Assembly: GCF_904846055.1 (NCBI RefSeq)
Contig: NZ_CAJGYV010000001.1
Span: forward strand, 1,178,001 to 1,242,000
Direction: 5' to 3'
DNA length: 64,000 nt
Origin: Psychrobacter ciconiae
Lineage (GTDB): Bacteria; Pseudomonadota; Gammaproteobacteria; Pseudomonadales; Moraxellaceae
Part shown: in pieces, positions 1 through 8,564 of the stretch
Position numbering within the stretch: the stretch's first letter is position 1
Layout: every line of letters begins with the position of its first letter
Notes under the pieces: generated by a model
Told to the model about the DNA's origin: nothing
Database searches by the model: none
The model's input: the letters and a program-made list of their open reading frames with translations, nothing else
Position numbers and translations under genes: made by a program

Positions 1-7
1 ATGATTG

Positions 8-1120
8 TTATTTTAAATTTGATTCTACAGTGACTACCCAAATCTCCGAGCGCGTCCCCAAACGAAACGGCAGCGCCCCAAAGCCAAACCCTGACGTTAC
101 CAAAAATTGTGTCCCATAAAACTGCTGGTGACCGTAAGCAATGGGTAATAGCAGCTTTATAAGCCAAGTTAACGGGAAAATTTGACCGCCATGGGTATGC
201 CCTGAAAAATGAATATCAACCGCGTTTTCGCCAATCTCGATCACTGAGCTTGGGCTATGCTCCAAAAATATCACTGGCTTATTATCATGAATAGCGCTTA
301 GTAAGTCTTGAGCAGCAGGGCGATTGGGATCGGTTTCATCCGAGCGACCAACAAGCCAAAGCTCATTATTTAGTAGCACTTTTTTATTATCGATGACCGT
401 AATTCCAGCGCTTTCAACGGCGCGGGCAATGGCAGCTTGGTTTCCTGAATAGTCATGATTGCCAAGGACGGCAAACGTGCCAAGCGGCGCTTTAATCTGG
501 GAAAGCGCTTGCTGCATTTGGTATTTTTCAAAATAATAGGTGCTGTCATTCATGATATCACCGGCAAATAGCACCGTATCCACATGATGACCATCAATCA
601 GGTTTGCCAGTTTTTTGAGCTGAGCCTTGCCAAACCAGCGCCCTAAATGGGTGTCAGAAACCAGCGCAATTTTCAGCGGTGCAGACATGGGCTTGTCCAA
701 AGTCATCGTTAAATATCGCGTGGTTGGTGAATACGCTGAAAATAACGCTGTGCCGACAATGGCGAAATAAATGACAAGAAAACTTAGACGAAAAATAGGC
801 ATTGATGCCAGATTAACCGTAGAGGTTTTATTTTTCTTAGTGTTAAAGCGCTTTATACCCCAGTTTATCAACATTAAAACAAAACAAATCATCACTGCAT
901 AAATTAAAAATCCTTGCAAAACGCTGATGACCAAATACACGTGAAACCGCTCACGCCAAAACTCACTTAAGCCATAACTAAGCGCTAAATTATTAGTTAT
1001 AAACACGGCAATGAAACAAGAAATAACTGTTAATCGGCGTTTTAATTGAAAAAGCCAACATAAAATAAGGCTGGTTGATATTACTAGCCCTTGAGAAATA
1101 AAAACAAACAACCAAATCAT
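8..1120 (-). CDS. membrane-anchored metallophosphoesterase (YkuE/YaeI-like)
   Basis: This 370-residue protein is a calcineurin-type metallophosphoesterase. About four hydrophobic segments fill residues 1-130, followed by a phosphoesterase domain. The metal-ligand motifs appear in family order: SDTHLG (155-160), GD (187-188), GNHD (220-223) and GHTHGG (307-312). The arrangement is that of the YkuE/YaeI group, some members of which act on UDP-diacylglucosamine or other phospholipid-linked substrates at the membrane. The substrate here cannot be told. An exact parS core lies 8 bases upstream of the start, within the likely promoter or leader. The gene is complete and is last in a minus-strand run. 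Confidence 0.85.
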   Translation of the reverse strand: MIWLFVFISQGLVISTSLILCWLFQLKRRLTVISCFIAVFITNNLALSYGLSEFWRERFHVYLVISVLQGFLIYAVMICFVLMLINWGIKRFNTKKNKTSTVNLASMPIFRLSFLVIYFAIVGTALFSAYSPTTRYLTMTLDKPMSAPLKIALVSDTHLGRWFGKAQLKKLANLIDGHHVDTVLFAGDIMNDSTYYFEKYQMQQALSQIKAPLGTFAVLGNHDYSGNQAAIARAVESAGITVIDNKKVLLNNELWLVGRSDETDPNRPAAQDLLSAIHDNKPVIFLEHSPSSVIEIGENAVDIHFSGHTHGGQIFPLTWLIKLLLPIAYGHQQFYGTQFLVTSGFGFGALPFRLGTRSEIWVVTVESNLK

Positions 1121-1127
1121 AAGGTAA

Positions 1128-1141
1128 GTTTCACGTGAAAC
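1128..1141. other. parS: parS-type site 1 (exact 14-bp core)
   Basis: An exact GTTTCACGTGAAAC palindrome lies between the metallophosphoesterase start and the broken TIGR01777 gene. It matches the core of the bacterial parS consensus TGTTTCACGTGAAACA bound by ParB/Spo0J. It is about 19 kb left of oriC. Confidence 0.8.
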
Positions 1142-1153
1142 AAAGCCACCTGT

Positions 1154-2131
1154 TTAATGAGTGTCAACTTCAAGCGCCTGCGCAATCGTTGGCTGATGAA
1201 ATTCAAATCCAGAATCCAGCAAAGCTTTTGGCAGCACCTTTTGACCGTCAAGCAGCAGCGTTGACATCTCACCAAAGCCGACTTTAAGAACGCTGGCAGG
1301 AACGCTCATGATGGTCGGTCGATGTAACCAATTTCCAAGCGCTTGCGTAAATTCAAGGTTGGTCACTGGATTTGGCGCGCTGAAGTTAAAAACTTTCGCA
1401 TTGATGTCATTGCCACTGTCGCCACTGTCACGCTCGTTGTCCACGCCTAGTGAGGGCTGCTCGGATAATTGATTGTTTATTACAAAAAGTGCCGCTCGAA
1501 CCTAGTCTTCACGGCTGATCCAGCTCATCATTTGCGCGCCATCGCCAAGTTTGCCGCCAAGCCCAAGCTTAAAGGGCATCAGTAAGCGCTTAACCATGCC
1601 GCCGTCTGGATGGATGACGATGCCGGTGCGAGCGATGGCTACCGGAACGCCAAACTCGGTCGCTTTGATGGCAAGCTGCTCCCAATCATCACAAAGCTTG
1701 TGCGCAAAATCAGGATTGGCATCGCTTGCCTCATCAAGTGGGGTGTCGCCTTGAATGCCGTACCAACCGACCGCTGACCCGCTCAGTAGCAGCTTCGGCT
1801 TGATGGCAGCTTTGGCGATAAATTCTAAAATCGCTTCGGTCGGCTTAATCCGGCTTGCCATAAGCAGCTCTTTGCGCTCCTCACTCCAGCGCGAATCAGC
1901 AATCCCCGCCCCTGCCAGATTGACAATCACATCAAATTGCGGCGCGGCTTGCGACCGTGCGGTTAGCTCGTCGTAAGTGAGGATGTCGATGGCGTCATCG
2001 TGGTTGTGATGGGCGTTTCGCGACAGCCAGGTGACATTAAGAGGGGCGCTTTGTTGGCGCGATTGCTCGATTAGAGCGTCACTTAACGCGCGACCCAAAA
2101 ATCCACTACCACCGCTGATTAATACGTTCAT
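1154..2131 (-). pseudogene. TIGR01777-family NAD(P)-binding epimerase-like protein, interrupted by one in-frame TAG
   Basis: Read on the minus strand from ATG at 2131 (AAGGA about 10 bases upstream), this gives an SDR-type protein with N-terminal GGSGFLG, the start of TIGR01777/YfcH-like proteins. At 1504-1502 the reading meets TAG directly after SWISRED. The same frame then stays open with VRAALFVINNQ and continues to a normal family C terminus (PKALLDSGFEF) ending at 1154. Family members usually read SWIH-DLVRA here, so the TAG probably replaced a Leu codon such as TTG. No frameshift is needed: 325 codons with a single stop. Either the gene is inactivated by a recent point mutation, or the base is a sequencing error. 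The N-terminal part (about 209 residues) keeps the cofactor fold but lacks the C-terminal DUF1731-like domain. Confidence 0.8.
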
Positions 2132-2306
2132 AGCTGCCATCCTTATTGATTGAACTGATTTTTTAATATTAATTTTTATCGTAAAGACAACAGTTTGACA
2201 AATAATCCAGCTTAATAACAAGAAGACAATTGTAGATATTTTTGTGAAACTTGACTTGAATTAACCATAAAAAATTATTAGCAACTGTGGCTTATTTTTC
2301 AAAATC

Positions 2307-2969
2307 TTAACGAATCAGCTCACCTGTGATGGCATCGCGAATTTGGCTGGGTAGCTTATAGTTTAAAGTGTCCCCTGAAAAATAAGCGACGTTTTGCGCG
2401 CTGATTGATGAATTAAAATAGCGTAGCGCATCATCTAAGCTCAGTGCCGGCGAATGACCGGTCGGGTTACAACTGGTCGATATCAAAAAGCCAAACGGAT
2501 TGGAATCACTGACAAGGGCGGCACAAAGCTTTTGGATTTTTAGGTGATTGATTACGCGGATGGCAAGGCTTTGATGAGTGCCGGTCACCCAATCTGGAAT
2601 TGCGGGCTTAAGATTTGGCGGAATCGGAAGCAGCCACGTTTTGGCGCGGGTTTGACTTGGATCGGCATTTGAGTTTAATTGCCAACTGTCAATAACTTGT
2701 TCACGTTGGGCAGCGGTTAAACCGGCTAAAAAAGGCTCAATCCGCGTGATATTGTCCGTTACGACGATTAAGCCTTTTGCCATCGGTCGCTGTTTTATGG
2801 TAAGCAAGCGCTGCACGGCGTTTTGGTTAAAAGGGTCGCAGCCAATGCCCCAAACGCTTTCGGTGGGATACGCCAATAAGTAACCGTCATTAAGCCAAGC
2901 GGCGGCTTGTAAGACGTCATCGGTGACCAAAGGGCAAGTGGTTGGCAAGTTGGTGTTTAAAAAAGTCAT
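2307..2969 (-). CDS. tsaC: threonylcarbamoyl-AMP synthase (Sua5/YciO/YrdC family)
   Basis: TsaC makes threonylcarbamoyl-AMP from threonine, bicarbonate and ATP, the first step of the t6A37 modification of ANN-decoding tRNAs. The 220-residue protein has the YrdC-fold signature: YPTES (34-38) and the KQRP loop (58-61) followed by a hydrophobic strand. The central region is slightly longer than the roughly 190 residues of E. coli TsaC. It lies 37 bases downstream of dprA on the same strand, the classical lysM-dprA-tsaC arrangement of gammaproteobacteria, so these genes are probably co-transcribed. Confidence 0.9.
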   Translation of the reverse strand: MTFLNTNLPTTCPLVTDDVLQAAAWLNDGYLLAYPTESVWGIGCDPFNQNAVQRLLTIKQRPMAKGLIVVTDNITRIEPFLAGLTAAQREQVIDSWQLNSNADPSQTRAKTWLLPIPPNLKPAIPDWVTGTHQSLAIRVINHLKIQKLCAALVSDSNPFGFLISTSCNPTGHSPALSLDDALRYFNSSISAQNVAYFSGDTLNYKLPSQIRDAITGELIR

Positions 2970-3006
2970 GGCAAAGCATCATGGTAAAAGGGCTATCATA
3001 CCACGA

Positions 3007-4209
3007 CTAAACGCGCAAATAGCGACCGCCCTGCTCTCGAATTGCCCCTAGCAGCTCAAGCTCCATCAGCTGACCGATGAGCTCTGGCGTGGTGATTTTT
3101 GTTGCCGTCAGTAACGCATCCAAATCTTGACCATGCCAATCAAGCCGCTCATAAATCGCGCTCAGATGATCAGGAACGCTCAAGCTTGGCGACAGCTCTT
3201 TTTTCACTTGATAGCTTACGCTTTTAGAGTCATGAGGCTTTTGCCCTACGGTTTGGCGTTTTGCTAATAAAGGTTGTTCTGGCGGCAAATATTGGGTCGA
3301 AATAGCGCTTGGCAATTGCAATTGAACATCCATCAATACTTGATCAGGATGATAAATAAGCGTGGCGCCCTCACGGATCAGATGATGGCAGCCTTCAGCA
3401 TTGACATTATCAATATGACTTGGCACCGCAAACACTTGCTTGCCCTGCTCGGAGGCAAGCCTTGCGGTAATCAGCGAGCCGCTTTTTAGTGCCGCTTCGG
3501 TGACGATCGTGGCAAGACTGAGCCCTGCCACCAAGCGGTTGCGGCGCGGAAAGGTATGTTTTTGCGGCGGGGTTTTAGGCAGCAGCTCACTGATGATGCA
3601 GCCGCCTTGGTCGATGATTTTTGCTATGAGATGGTCGTGGTGATTGGGATAGCAAACGTCAATGCCTGTTCCCATGACGCCAATGGTTTGACCTTGATGC
3701 TGCAAATCAGTTTGCGACAGCGCCCCTAGATGCGCGCATTTATCGACGCCCATGGCAAGACCGCTGGTCACCACAAATCCTGACTGCGCCAAATATTGTG
3801 CCAAATCAAAGGTGATTTTTTGAGCGTGAGCACTGGGCTTTCGGCTACCAACGATGGCTATTTGCGGCGCGGCTAGTCGCTTGACATCCCCTTGGTAAAA
3901 TAACAAAGGCGGCGGGTCAAACAGCTCGGTTAAGCTTTTTGGAAAATCAGCATGGTCGGCAAAAAGCAGCTGATACTTTTGCTGAGCAAGCCCATTTTCA
4001 ATCGTTTCGAGAAATTTAAGCGTGGCGGAGTTATCTTTATGGCGCGCAATATGAAGCTTATGAATGCCAAGCTGCTGCCAGTCCGCCGCACTTGCCCGCC
4101 AAGCGTTTACTGCCCCATTAAATCCTGCCATCAGCTTTTTGTAGCTGCTTAGCGAGCAGTTGACCTCAAACCAAAGCGCCAACACTGCGCGGTTATACGC
4201 CGTCATCAT
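3007..4209 (-). CDS. dprA: DNA-processing protein A (competence, RecA loader)
   Basis: DprA protects incoming single-stranded DNA during natural transformation and loads RecA on it. The Rossmann-like core is clear: GSRKPS near residue 121, SGLAMGVD near 149, GTGIDVCYP near 180 and the SGSLITARLA segment. A C-terminal winged-helix (DprA_WH) lies in the last 60 residues. Several in-frame ATGs are present. ATG at 4209 is chosen because AGGAGG lies 8 bases upstream; the ATG at 4215 would be only 2 bases from it. The Shine-Dalgarno overlaps the end of the upstream LysM gene, indicating translational coupling. Confidence 0.92.
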   Translation of the reverse strand: MMTAYNRAVLALWFEVNCSLSSYKKLMAGFNGAVNAWRASAADWQQLGIHKLHIARHKDNSATLKFLETIENGLAQQKYQLLFADHADFPKSLTELFDPPPLLFYQGDVKRLAAPQIAIVGSRKPSAHAQKITFDLAQYLAQSGFVVTSGLAMGVDKCAHLGALSQTDLQHQGQTIGVMGTGIDVCYPNHHDHLIAKIIDQGGCIISELLPKTPPQKHTFPRRNRLVAGLSLATIVTEAALKSGSLITARLASEQGKQVFAVPSHIDNVNAEGCHHLIREGATLIYHPDQVLMDVQLQLPSAISTQYLPPEQPLLAKRQTVGQKPHDSKSVSYQVKKELSPSLSVPDHLSAIYERLDWHGQDLDALLTATKITTPELIGQLMELELLGAIREQGGRYLRV

Positions 4210-4221
4210 TGCCATTGCCTC

Positions 4222-5319
4222 CTATAAATAAGGCGGCGGCAACAGTTTATCACCGACATTCAGTGGCAGCTCAGATTCTAAAACATAAGCATAGCTGATG
4301 TCATCAAAGGTATTAAAGACCATCACCATGCCGCTTGGCTCACTCGGCAGTCGAACGGGCGCGTCATTGTCGCGGATATCACGAATGAGCGCGCCTTTTT
4401 GATAAACGGTCAACACATCACCGGGCTTTGCGCCGTGACGACGACCTAAATTAATCGCAACCACACTGCCGCGAGCCGCTGAGCTGATGGAATCAAGCAC
4501 CCGAACAATCATCCCGCCGCGCGACACTTGCGCAGGCGCCGGATAAAATACCGGCGGAATGGCATGATCAAGCTCAACAAAGACGCGGTCGCCTTCGCGG
4601 ACTTCTTTGCCATAAGAGCCCGTTAACTGAAGACTGGTCACCCCATCGGTGTTGGCATCGGTCACAAGTCCGGTTGCCACCTGAGTCACCTCAAGACCGA
4701 TGACGCGCTGAGTGGTCGGGTCGACATAAGGCTGACCTTCGCGGTAAATGCCGTAGCGCTGACCGACAATCAGCGGAATGCCTTTGGCATACACCTTGTC
4801 GCCAGCACCGGTGATTAAGTTGCGGTTTTTGGAAGCCAAGATATAAGGCGTGGTGTTGAAGTCTTTTGGGTTTACGATGATGGTTTTATCGAGCCAGTGC
4901 TGAATAGCGGACCATGGAATAGGTGGAATGCTGTTTGCCGAACTGGTAACCGTCACCGCGGTTGTGACGGCAGTTCCTGTGAGCTGAGCCTCAACGCCAG
5001 CGCAGCCTTCACCCGTATCCACGCCCACTAACGTCTTACCTTGAATCACACACAAAATCAGCACATCATTGGGATAAATTAAGTTGGGGTTTTTAATTTG
5101 CTTATTGGTTGCCCAAATCTCTTTCCAGCGCCACGGGCTTTGCAAATAGCGCCCTGAAATGTCCCAAAGGGTATCGCCTTTTTTGACGATATAACGGTTG
5201 GGCGCGTCGGCTTTGATGGTCGGTGGTGGATTGTTTGCTGATGCCGGATTGATTAAAAGGACGCCGCCAACAAGTGCTGCTGTCAAAGCTTTGGTCAGCG
5301 TTGAGAAACGATTGGTCAT
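4222..5319 (-). CDS. LysM-domain secreted peptidoglycan-binding protein
   Basis: The protein has 365 residues. A signal peptide of about 28 residues ends at PASA/NN. One LysM domain follows (about 43-90, YIVKKGDTLWDISGRYL and NPNLIYPNDVL). The roughly 270-residue C-terminal part is the conserved tail found in LysM proteins encoded next to dprA in gammaproteobacteria. LysM binds N-acetylglucosamine in peptidoglycan, so the protein should sit in the periplasm. Its exact role is not established. It is the first gene of the lysM-dprA-tsaC run, and its stop lies within the dprA ribosome-binding region. Confidence 0.85.
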   Translation of the reverse strand: MTNRFSTLTKALTAALVGGVLLINPASANNPPPTIKADAPNRYIVKKGDTLWDISGRYLQSPWRWKEIWATNKQIKNPNLIYPNDVLILCVIQGKTLVGVDTGEGCAGVEAQLTGTAVTTAVTVTSSANSIPPIPWSAIQHWLDKTIIVNPKDFNTTPYILASKNRNLITGAGDKVYAKGIPLIVGQRYGIYREGQPYVDPTTQRVIGLEVTQVATGLVTDANTDGVTSLQLTGSYGKEVREGDRVFVELDHAIPPVFYPAPAQVSRGGMIVRVLDSISSAARGSVVAINLGRRHGAKPGDVLTVYQKGALIRDIRDNDAPVRLPSEPSGMVMVFNTFDDISYAYVLESELPLNVGDKLLPPPYL

Positions 5320-5522
5320 TAGTCATTCCATCTAAGTGATTTTAAGTCAGTTGCAAACGCAAGTCGCTTTTTGGAGGCAGGATAAAAACCGCTTATGGGT
5401 TAGCGCTGCAAACAATCCATAGTAAAAAGGGAAATTTTTGTTTGCCTACCATAACACAATATTAAACACTTTTTTACAAAAGCGTAACTTTTATTTGGAA
5501 TTTTTAATGCTTTAAATTAAAA

Positions 5523-5558
5523 AAAGCCTTTTTGTTTCACGTGAAACAAAAAGGCTTT
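5523..5558 (-). terminator. thrC terminator: perfect 36-bp palindrome centred on parS
   Basis: The two 18-base arms (5523-5540 and 5541-5558) are exact reverse complements. On the minus strand the stem is followed by a run of seven T, so it fits a rho-independent terminator for thrC, whose stop is at 5584. The centre of the palindrome is a full parS consensus. Confidence 0.8.
5534..5547. other. parS: parS-type site 2 (full 16-bp consensus)
   Basis: The 16-mer at 5533-5548, TGTTTCACGTGAAACA, is identical to the consensus ParB-binding parS. It forms the tip of the thrC terminator palindrome. Confidence 0.85.
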
Positions 5559-5583
5559 CAAGAAACTATTTAACTAATCAGTG

Positions 5584-7011
5584 TTAAGCTTTCACCGCGT
5601 TTGGTTTGACAAATTTTTTAATTTGCTCGGCAACTAAGCTGGCATCATTATCAAGGACAATCACCTTTTGTGGTAAGTCCTCCAACCCTTGGGTATGTTC
5701 AGGTCGCGGCATGTCAATCTCGCCGACTGCTTCGACAATCGTTTCGGCAAACTTGGCAGGAAGTGCGGTTTCCGCGCAAATAATGACCTCATTAGGCTGT
5801 TGCAATTCGCAAGCTACCTTAATGCCATCGGCGGTATGCGGGTCAACGAGGTCACCAAATTCTTCATAAACGCGCTTGATGGTGGCAAGGCGGTCTTGAT
5901 GTGTGGATTTTCCGGCGGCAAAACCGTAACGCTTATTGATTATTTGTTTTAAGCTCGACAAATCAAAGCCTTGACCAGATTTTACCCGATCAAACAGCTC
6001 GCTTACGCGTTTGCTGTCTTTATCAAGCAGCAAATACACAAAGCGCTCAAAGTTTGATGCTTTTGAAATGTCCATCGATGGGCTTGAGGTGACAAAAGTT
6101 TTGTCTGCTGAGCGAGGTTGGTAAGCACCTTGATTAAAAAAGTCGTTGAGCACGTCGTTTTCATTGGTCGCCACGATTAAGCGGTTAATCGGCAATCCCA
6201 TTTCGCGGGCGATGTGACCGGCACAAATATTGCCAAAGTTACCGGACGGCACGCAAAAGCTGACGCGATCGTCATTGCTATCGGTCACTGCAAAATAGGC
6301 TTTAAAATAATAAACGATTTGCGCCAAAATGCGACCCCAGTTGATGGAGTTGACCGTTCCTAAGTCATAATCAGCTTTAAACTTGGCGTCTTGTTGAAGC
6401 GCTTTAACAATATCTTGGCAGTCGTCAAACATGCCCTCAACGGCGATATTGTGGATATTATCATCCATCAGGCTGTACATTTGCGCCCGCTGAAACGCAC
6501 TCATTTTGCCGTTTGGCGACAGCATAAAGACTTCGATGTTGTCTTTACCGCGAAGGGCGTATTCCGCCGCGCTGCCGGTATCGCCGCTCGTTGCGCCAAT
6601 GATGGTCAAGCGCGCGCCTTTTTGTTTGAGAACGTACTCAAAGGCGTTGCCTAAAAACTGCATGGCAACGTCTTTAAAGGCAAGCGTTGGACCATTCGAC
6701 AGCTCTAAAATGTGCAAGTTTTCGCCCAACTTTCGGGTAGGAACGATATCTTTTGAGCCAAAAACGTCCGCCGTATAAGTGCGATCAATGATGTCTTTTA
6801 AATCGTCCTTTGGGATGTCGGTGGCAAACAGCGACATGATGGCAAATGCAAGCTCGGGGTAGCTCAGCTTACGCCAAGCATCAAGCGTCGCTGAATCAAT
6901 TTTCGGGTACGACTCAGGAAGCATCAAGCCGCCATCGGGCGCAAGTCCCATCAGCAGCACATCACTAAATTCCATCGGCTCGGTGTTACCACGGGTACTG
7001 ATATATTTCAT
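5584..7011 (-). CDS. thrC: threonine synthase
   Basis: ThrC converts O-phosphohomoserine to threonine with PLP, the last step of threonine synthesis. ATG at 7011 gives the family N terminus MKYISTRG and 475 residues; an upstream in-frame extension to 7032 looks spurious. The PLP-binding lysine lies in TLAFKDVAMQF at about residue 113, and the SGDTGSAAEYAL phosphate-binding segment follows. It is a long-form (fungal/gamma-type) enzyme with the GNFGNICAGH loop. The gene lies between the lysM-dprA-tsaC block and rsmB-fmt, where def is more usual. No homoserine dehydrogenase gene is adjacent. Confidence 0.93.
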   Translation of the reverse strand: MKYISTRGNTEPMEFSDVLLMGLAPDGGLMLPESYPKIDSATLDAWRKLSYPELAFAIMSLFATDIPKDDLKDIIDRTYTADVFGSKDIVPTRKLGENLHILELSNGPTLAFKDVAMQFLGNAFEYVLKQKGARLTIIGATSGDTGSAAEYALRGKDNIEVFMLSPNGKMSAFQRAQMYSLMDDNIHNIAVEGMFDDCQDIVKALQQDAKFKADYDLGTVNSINWGRILAQIVYYFKAYFAVTDSNDDRVSFCVPSGNFGNICAGHIAREMGLPINRLIVATNENDVLNDFFNQGAYQPRSADKTFVTSSPSMDISKASNFERFVYLLLDKDSKRVSELFDRVKSGQGFDLSSLKQIINKRYGFAAGKSTHQDRLATIKRVYEEFGDLVDPHTADGIKVACELQQPNEVIICAETALPAKFAETIVEAVGEIDMPRPEHTQGLEDLPQKVIVLDNDASLVAEQIKKFVKPNAVKA

Positions 7012-7068
7012 AGTCATCTCAGTAATCATCAAAGTAAAATAGGATAAAAAATTTCACGTGAATATAAA

Positions 7069-8541
7069 TTAATTTGCCGCCTGTTTTTGCAGCAAGGCAA
7101 AATAAAAGCCATCGCCGCCCAAATCATCTAGCGGCAAGCATTGGCGACCGATGCTTTGCGCCGTGCCAAAGCTACAATCGTCGCTAAATTTAATCGCGGT
7201 TGCAGTTTTATGGCGCTCCAAAAACGACTGCAATTGGTGCTCATTTTCTTGCTTTAGGATTGAGCAGGTCACGTAAAGTAAAATTCCGCCAGTCTTTAAC
7301 TGCGACCAAAGATTGTCCAAAATGTCCGCTTGCAATTTTACCGTTTGCGCAATATCACCTTCTTGCCGAAGCAGACCGATATCCGGATGACGGCGAATCA
7401 CGCCCGTTGCGGTACAAGGCGCATCAAGTAAAATGGCATCAAAAACGCCGCTATTGTTAGTATTGCGACTTGCCTGCCAAGTGGTCGCGTCAGCGCAGAT
7501 ATTTTGGACGTTGATTTTTTCTAAATCGGTTAATTGCAAGCGTTTAAGGTTGTCATCAACGCGCGCAAGTCTTTTGGCGTCATTGTCCAATGCGATTATA
7601 TCGGTTTGTTTCACGTGAAACTTTGCATTATCTTGGTTGAGTAAATCAAGCCAATGCGCCAATTTGCCACCGGGGGCGGCGCAAGCATCAAGGATTTGTA
7701 GCGTCTCAGGACGGTTTTTATTATCAGCCATTGATGATAGTAACGCGTGATGAATCATCGGCGCGGCAAGTTGAGCATGAACGTCTTGAATGCTGACTGC
7801 ACCCTCGCTAAACTTTGGCAACGCACTGACGGGCAGGCTCTGAGTTAACTGTAATGCTTCGGTTTGCACAGCGGTTTTATCATCAAAAGCGATAGTTTGA
7901 CAAATGGCGTCAAAGTCAATGTCGTTATCCGCCAGCGCTTTTTTATAATCGACCGCGCTTTCAACGACGGTATTGACTCGTAAAAACATGGGCGCAGGTT
8001 GGCGCAAACTTTGGGTTAACGCATCATAATCATCTGCCCAATCTTGCTTTAACTGATAGGCAAGCCAATTGGGCAGACTGTGATTTTTATCAGCTTTTTT
8101 ACGAAACTTATGAGGATTTTTGGCAACTTTTCGCAAAATGGCATTAATCAGTCCTGATGCTCTTGCCAACCCTAGCGCTTTGATCGCCTCAACCGTTTCA
8201 TGAATTGCCGCATGGTCGGCGACTTGCAAATAAAGCAGCTGCGATAAGCCCAATTGCAAAACGGTGCGAACTTCAATCTCATCTATCGGCTTGTCAGCCA
8301 AGCTGTCAATCAACCTTGACTGCGCGTGCCAGTTCCGCAAGGTGGTCAATAGCAGCGCATGGGCAAAGCTTTTGTCATGATTGTCAACGCGGGCAAGCAG
8401 ACCATCGAGCAGGCTTGATAGCGACTGACCGCGCTGAATGGCTATCAGCACCTCAGCGACTTGAGCGCGGGTGTTTTTTACGTCCATGTTGTTTTTTGAG
8501 TCCGTTTTGGTGTTTAAGTCCGATTTTAGGCTTTGGGTCAT
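7069..8541 (-). CDS. rsmB: 16S rRNA (cytosine-967 C5) methyltransferase
   Basis: RsmB methylates C967 of 16S rRNA. The N-terminal 150 residues form a NusB-like RNA-binding domain (AIHETVEAIKALG, SGLINAILRKV). The C-terminal half is a SAM methyltransferase with LDACAAPGGK (motif I), DAPCTATGVIRRHPDI (motif IV, PC) and VTCSILKQENE (motif VI, second catalytic Cys). The 490 residues exceed the 429 of E. coli because of several insertions. It follows fmt on the same strand. An exact parS core at 7608-7621 lies inside the coding sequence and reads as part of KFHVKQ. Confidence 0.92.
   Translation of the reverse strand: MTQSLKSDLNTKTDSKNNMDVKNTRAQVAEVLIAIQRGQSLSSLLDGLLARVDNHDKSFAHALLLTTLRNWHAQSRLIDSLADKPIDEIEVRTVLQLGLSQLLYLQVADHAAIHETVEAIKALGLARASGLINAILRKVAKNPHKFRKKADKNHSLPNWLAYQLKQDWADDYDALTQSLRQPAPMFLRVNTVVESAVDYKKALADNDIDFDAICQTIAFDDKTAVQTEALQLTQSLPVSALPKFSEGAVSIQDVHAQLAAPMIHHALLSSMADNKNRPETLQILDACAAPGGKLAHWLDLLNQDNAKFHVKQTDIIALDNDAKRLARVDDNLKRLQLTDLEKINVQNICADATTWQASRNTNNSGVFDAILLDAPCTATGVIRRHPDIGLLRQEGDIAQTVKLQADILDNLWSQLKTGGILLYVTCSILKQENEHQLQSFLERHKTATAIKFSDDCSFGTAQSIGRQCLPLDDLGGDGFYFALLQKQAAN
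7608..7621. other. parS: parS-type site 3, inside rsmB
   Basis: An exact GTTTCACGTGAAAC lies within rsmB. The flanks match 15 of the 16 bases of the full parS consensus. Confidence 0.8.
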
Positions 8542-8564
8542 GGGCTATGTTATCTTTTAAAAAA

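Noticed and set aside
1551-1976. Plus-strand ORFs opposite the TIGR01777 gene
   Set aside because: They are antisense shadows of a real, though broken, gene and have low-complexity translations.
7051-7064. ATTTCACGTGAATA as another parS site upstream of rsmB-thrC
   Set aside because: Three mismatches to the 14-bp core; counted neither as exact nor as a one-base variant.
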